Source: Woeseiaceae bacterium (GTDB taxonomy: Bacteria; Pseudomonadota; Gammaproteobacteria; Steroidobacterales; Woeseiaceae). Taken from it: DNA of 35,960 bases. The notes under the pieces were generated by a model. It was given only the letters and a program-made list of their open reading frames with translations, did not search any database and was not told where the DNA came from. Numbering within the stretch: position 1 is the first letter of the stretch; each line of letters opens with the position of its first letter. The stretch is from contig JABDOQ010000002.1 of assembly GCA_013043165.1 (NCBI GenBank), forward strand, positions 1 through 35,960, in the 5' to 3' direction. The position numbers and the translations under genes are program-made. Shown here piece by piece: positions 34,093 to 35,960 of this stretch.

Positions 34093-35960
34093 ATGCACAA
34101 GCAAACAACATTGATCTCCCGCAGCCTTATCGCTCCGCTGGTTCTTCTGGCGCCGGCCATCAGTCTCGCACAGGTCGACACCAGCGACTGGAAATGCGAG
34201 TCGTGTCCGTTTGACGAAGGCTACCGGGCCGAGGTCGACGCCGGTGCCACCCACGTCGGTGAGGACGGGGCGATCCGCTTCGGCAATGCGACGGGGTATG
34301 ACGACAAGGGCGGCTACGTCAATGTCGACGGCCACGGGCGCTACGCGGCCGATGGCTACCAGCTCGACTGGACCATCGAAGACTTAGGGTTAGACTCGCG
34401 TGTTTTTCAACTGGACGGTGGCCGCCAGGGCTCATTTGGATTTCATGTCGGCTACCGGGAGCTGCCCTACCGGCGCTTCGACACGACACGGACCGTGTTC
34501 AACCCGTCGTCGTCCGACACTATTACGCTGCCGTCCGGCTGGGTGCCTGCCGGAATAACAAGCAACATGACGCAGCTGTCATCATCACTGCGCAGACAGA
34601 TTATTGGCAGCGACCGCCAGATCATCGATCTCGGCGCCGACTGGATGCCTGCCCGGGACTTTCGCGTGTTCGCGGATTTTCGTCGACAGAATCGGGATGG
34701 CATCGACATCACCGGCGGCTCGAGCTTCACCCAATCCTCTCTGTTGCCGCGCTGGCTTGACTACGAAACCGACCAGATCGACGCCGGCGTTCAGTACGGC
34801 ACGAATCGTGCCAGCCTGACGCTCGCTTACTACGGTTCCTATTTTACGAATCAGAATCCGTCACTGACCTGGGACACGCCGTTCACATTTGCGCCCGGCA
34901 GCGGCCAGTACCGGATGGCGATGGCGCCGGACAACGACTTTCAGCAGGTGTCGCTGTCCGGAGCGTACCGGGCAACGCAGTGGGACACGGTGGTCGCTTT
35001 TACGCTGGCTTCGGGCAGTGGTGAGCAGAATGAGCCACTGTTGCCGTATTCGATCGATGGCAGCGGCGGCGCGCTGCCGCAGAGCTCGCTCAATGGCAAG
35101 GTTGATACGGCCAACTATGCGCTCACGGTGACGTCCAGGCCGTTACCGAAAGGCCGCATCAAGTTTGCCTATCGCTTCGACGAACGTGACAACAAGACGC
35201 TGCAATCCGACTGGACCCGCGTCATCACCGACCTTGTCGCCTTTGGCGAGGTCGAACAAAACGTTCCCTACAGCTTCGAACGCTCCACGATCACGCTGAG
35301 TGGCGAGCTCGTTGTCTGGAAAGGCATCCGGGTTTCCGCCGGTGGCGAGCGCAAGGAAATCAAGCGCGACTTCCAGGAAGTTGCCGAACAGACCATCGAT
35401 GCGGGTTGGGGACAGGTTCGCTGGCGTCCCCTCGCCTGGCTCGACCTGCGTGTGAAGGGCGGCGCAACGGAACGAGATATCGACCGTTACAATGAGTCTG
35501 TCGCCATCAGCTTTGGACAAAACCCGCTGATGCGCAAGTACAACCTCGCCTACCGCTATCGCAGCTACGGCGAGTTGATCGCGTCGATAACGCCAGTCGA
35601 TTCGCCCGTGTCGTTCGGTACTACGGTGCTGTACGCCGATGATCGCTACAACAAGTCACAGCTCGGTATGACGGACAGCGAAGAAGTACGTGCCACCGTG
35701 GATGTCAGTTGGGCAGTCTCTGAAAACTCATCCCTTTACCTCGTTTACGGTCACGAGAATATCGATGCCCTGCAGCTCGGCAGCGAACAGCTCGACGTCT
35801 GGGACTGGAGCGCAACGCACGACGACAGCTTCGACCACATCGGGGCAGGTTTCCACTGGTCGCAGCCGGACGGAAAGTACCGGCTTCGTTTTGACTTCAA
35901 CCGTGGAGACGGTGAAACGAGCATCGACGTGTTCAGTCTGAGCGGCGGCCAGAGCCGCCT
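34093..35960 (+). CDS. mtrB: MtrB/PioB-family outer membrane beta-barrel, 3' truncated by the window edge
   Basis: The frame is open from the ATG at 34093 to the last base, about 622 codons; the family is usually near 700 residues, so only the end is missing. A signal peptide (1-26, ends ISLA-Q) is followed by WKCESCPF, a CXXC at Cys35/Cys38 that is typical of MtrB near its mature N-terminus. The rest is alternating polar/aromatic beta-strand sequence, including GYRELPYRRFDT and repeated strand-turn-strand units, as expected for a large barrel. MtrB forms the sheath around MtrA. TAGGAG lies 9 bases upstream of the start. The C-terminal barrel signature residue is outside the window. Confidence 0.93.
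   Translation, partial: MHKQTTLISRSLIAPLVLLAPAISLAQVDTSDWKCESCPFDEGYRAEVDAGATHVGEDGAIRFGNATGYDDKGGYVNVDGHGRYAADGYQLDWTIEDLGLDSRVFQLDGGRQGSFGFHVGYRELPYRRFDTTRTVFNPSSSDTITLPSGWVPAGITSNMTQLSSSLRRQIIGSDRQIIDLGADWMPARDFRVFADFRRQNRDGIDITGGSSFTQSSLLPRWLDYETDQIDAGVQYGTNRASLTLAYYGSYFTNQNPSLTWDTPFTFAPGSGQYRMAMAPDNDFQQVSLSGAYRATQWDTVVAFTLASGSGEQNEPLLPYSIDGSGGALPQSSLNGKVDTANYALTVTSRPLPKGRIKFAYRFDERDNKTLQSDWTRVITDLVAFGEVEQNVPYSFERSTITLSGELVVWKGIRVSAGGERKEIKRDFQEVAEQTIDAGWGQVRWRPLAWLDLRVKGGATERDIDRYNESVAISFGQNPLMRKYNLAYRYRSYGELIASITPVDSPVSFGTTVLYADDRYNKSQLGMTDSEEVRATVDVSWAVSENSSLYLVYGHENIDALQLGSEQLDVWDWSATHDDSFDHIGAGFHWSQPDGKYRLRFDFNRGDGETSIDVFSLSGGQSR

Overview
The window looks like a piece of a Gammaproteobacterium, probably marine or sediment-dwelling. 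The base composition is moderately GC-rich, and the genes include a Na+-pumping oxaloacetate decarboxylase (oadGAB), a complete Na+-translocating NADH:quinone reductase operon (nqrA-F with apbE and nqrM), and a Shewanella-type Mtr outer-membrane conduit. The lineage is an inference; no rRNA or tRNA is present to confirm it. I see no tRNA, rRNA, CRISPR array, insertion sequence, integrase or phage gene. No gene-free stretch exceeds 300 bases; the longest is 262 bases, between a diheme cytochrome gene and mtrC.

Left part (1-11210), ordinary accessory metabolism. It starts with a 5'-truncated M20 peptidase. On the minus strand follow a glycosyltransferase and oadGAB, then a NicO/UreH-like metal transporter. 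Next are a lipoprotein lipase, a secreted SH3/endosialidase-chaperone protein, a lipoprotein M1 aminopeptidase, and a divergent acyl-CoA dehydrogenase preceded by a perfect 18-base palindrome.

Middle part (11382-19848), plus strand. A UbiA/MenA-like prenyltransferase gene leads directly into nqrABCDEF-apbE-nqrM and a two-CBS-domain protein. Most junctions overlap or are a few bases long, so this reads as one operon: quinone-type prenyl transfer, the NADH:quinone reductase, its FMN-attaching enzyme and its iron-centre maturation factor.

Right part (19853-35960), the most interesting region. On the minus strand, read from 30642 down to 19853, is a run of eight genes: a diheme cytochrome c, a small NTF2-fold protein, a 19-haem cytochrome c fused to a membrane cytochrome b, an 11-haem paralogue of the same fusion, a six-haem three-helix NapC-like cytochrome resembling Geobacter ImcH, and a Wolinella-type diheme fumarate reductase (frdC-frdA-frdB). 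Divergent from it on the plus strand is mtrC/omcA-mtrA/dmsE-mtrB, the last cut by the window edge. The window encodes 58 c-type haem-binding motifs in six proteins by my count.

Together, bases 11382-35960 form a continuous respiratory island. NADH enters through NQR. The quinone pool connects to fumarate reductase and to three different inner-membrane multihaem quinone-reactive proteins. A small diheme carrier could bridge the periplasm, and the Mtr conduit crosses the outer membrane. The combination of two CbcL-like proteins, one ImcH-like protein and a fumarate reductase in a single gene run beside mtrCAB is, to my knowledge, not a described arrangement; direction of electron flow (export to, or uptake from, outside) cannot be told from sequence.
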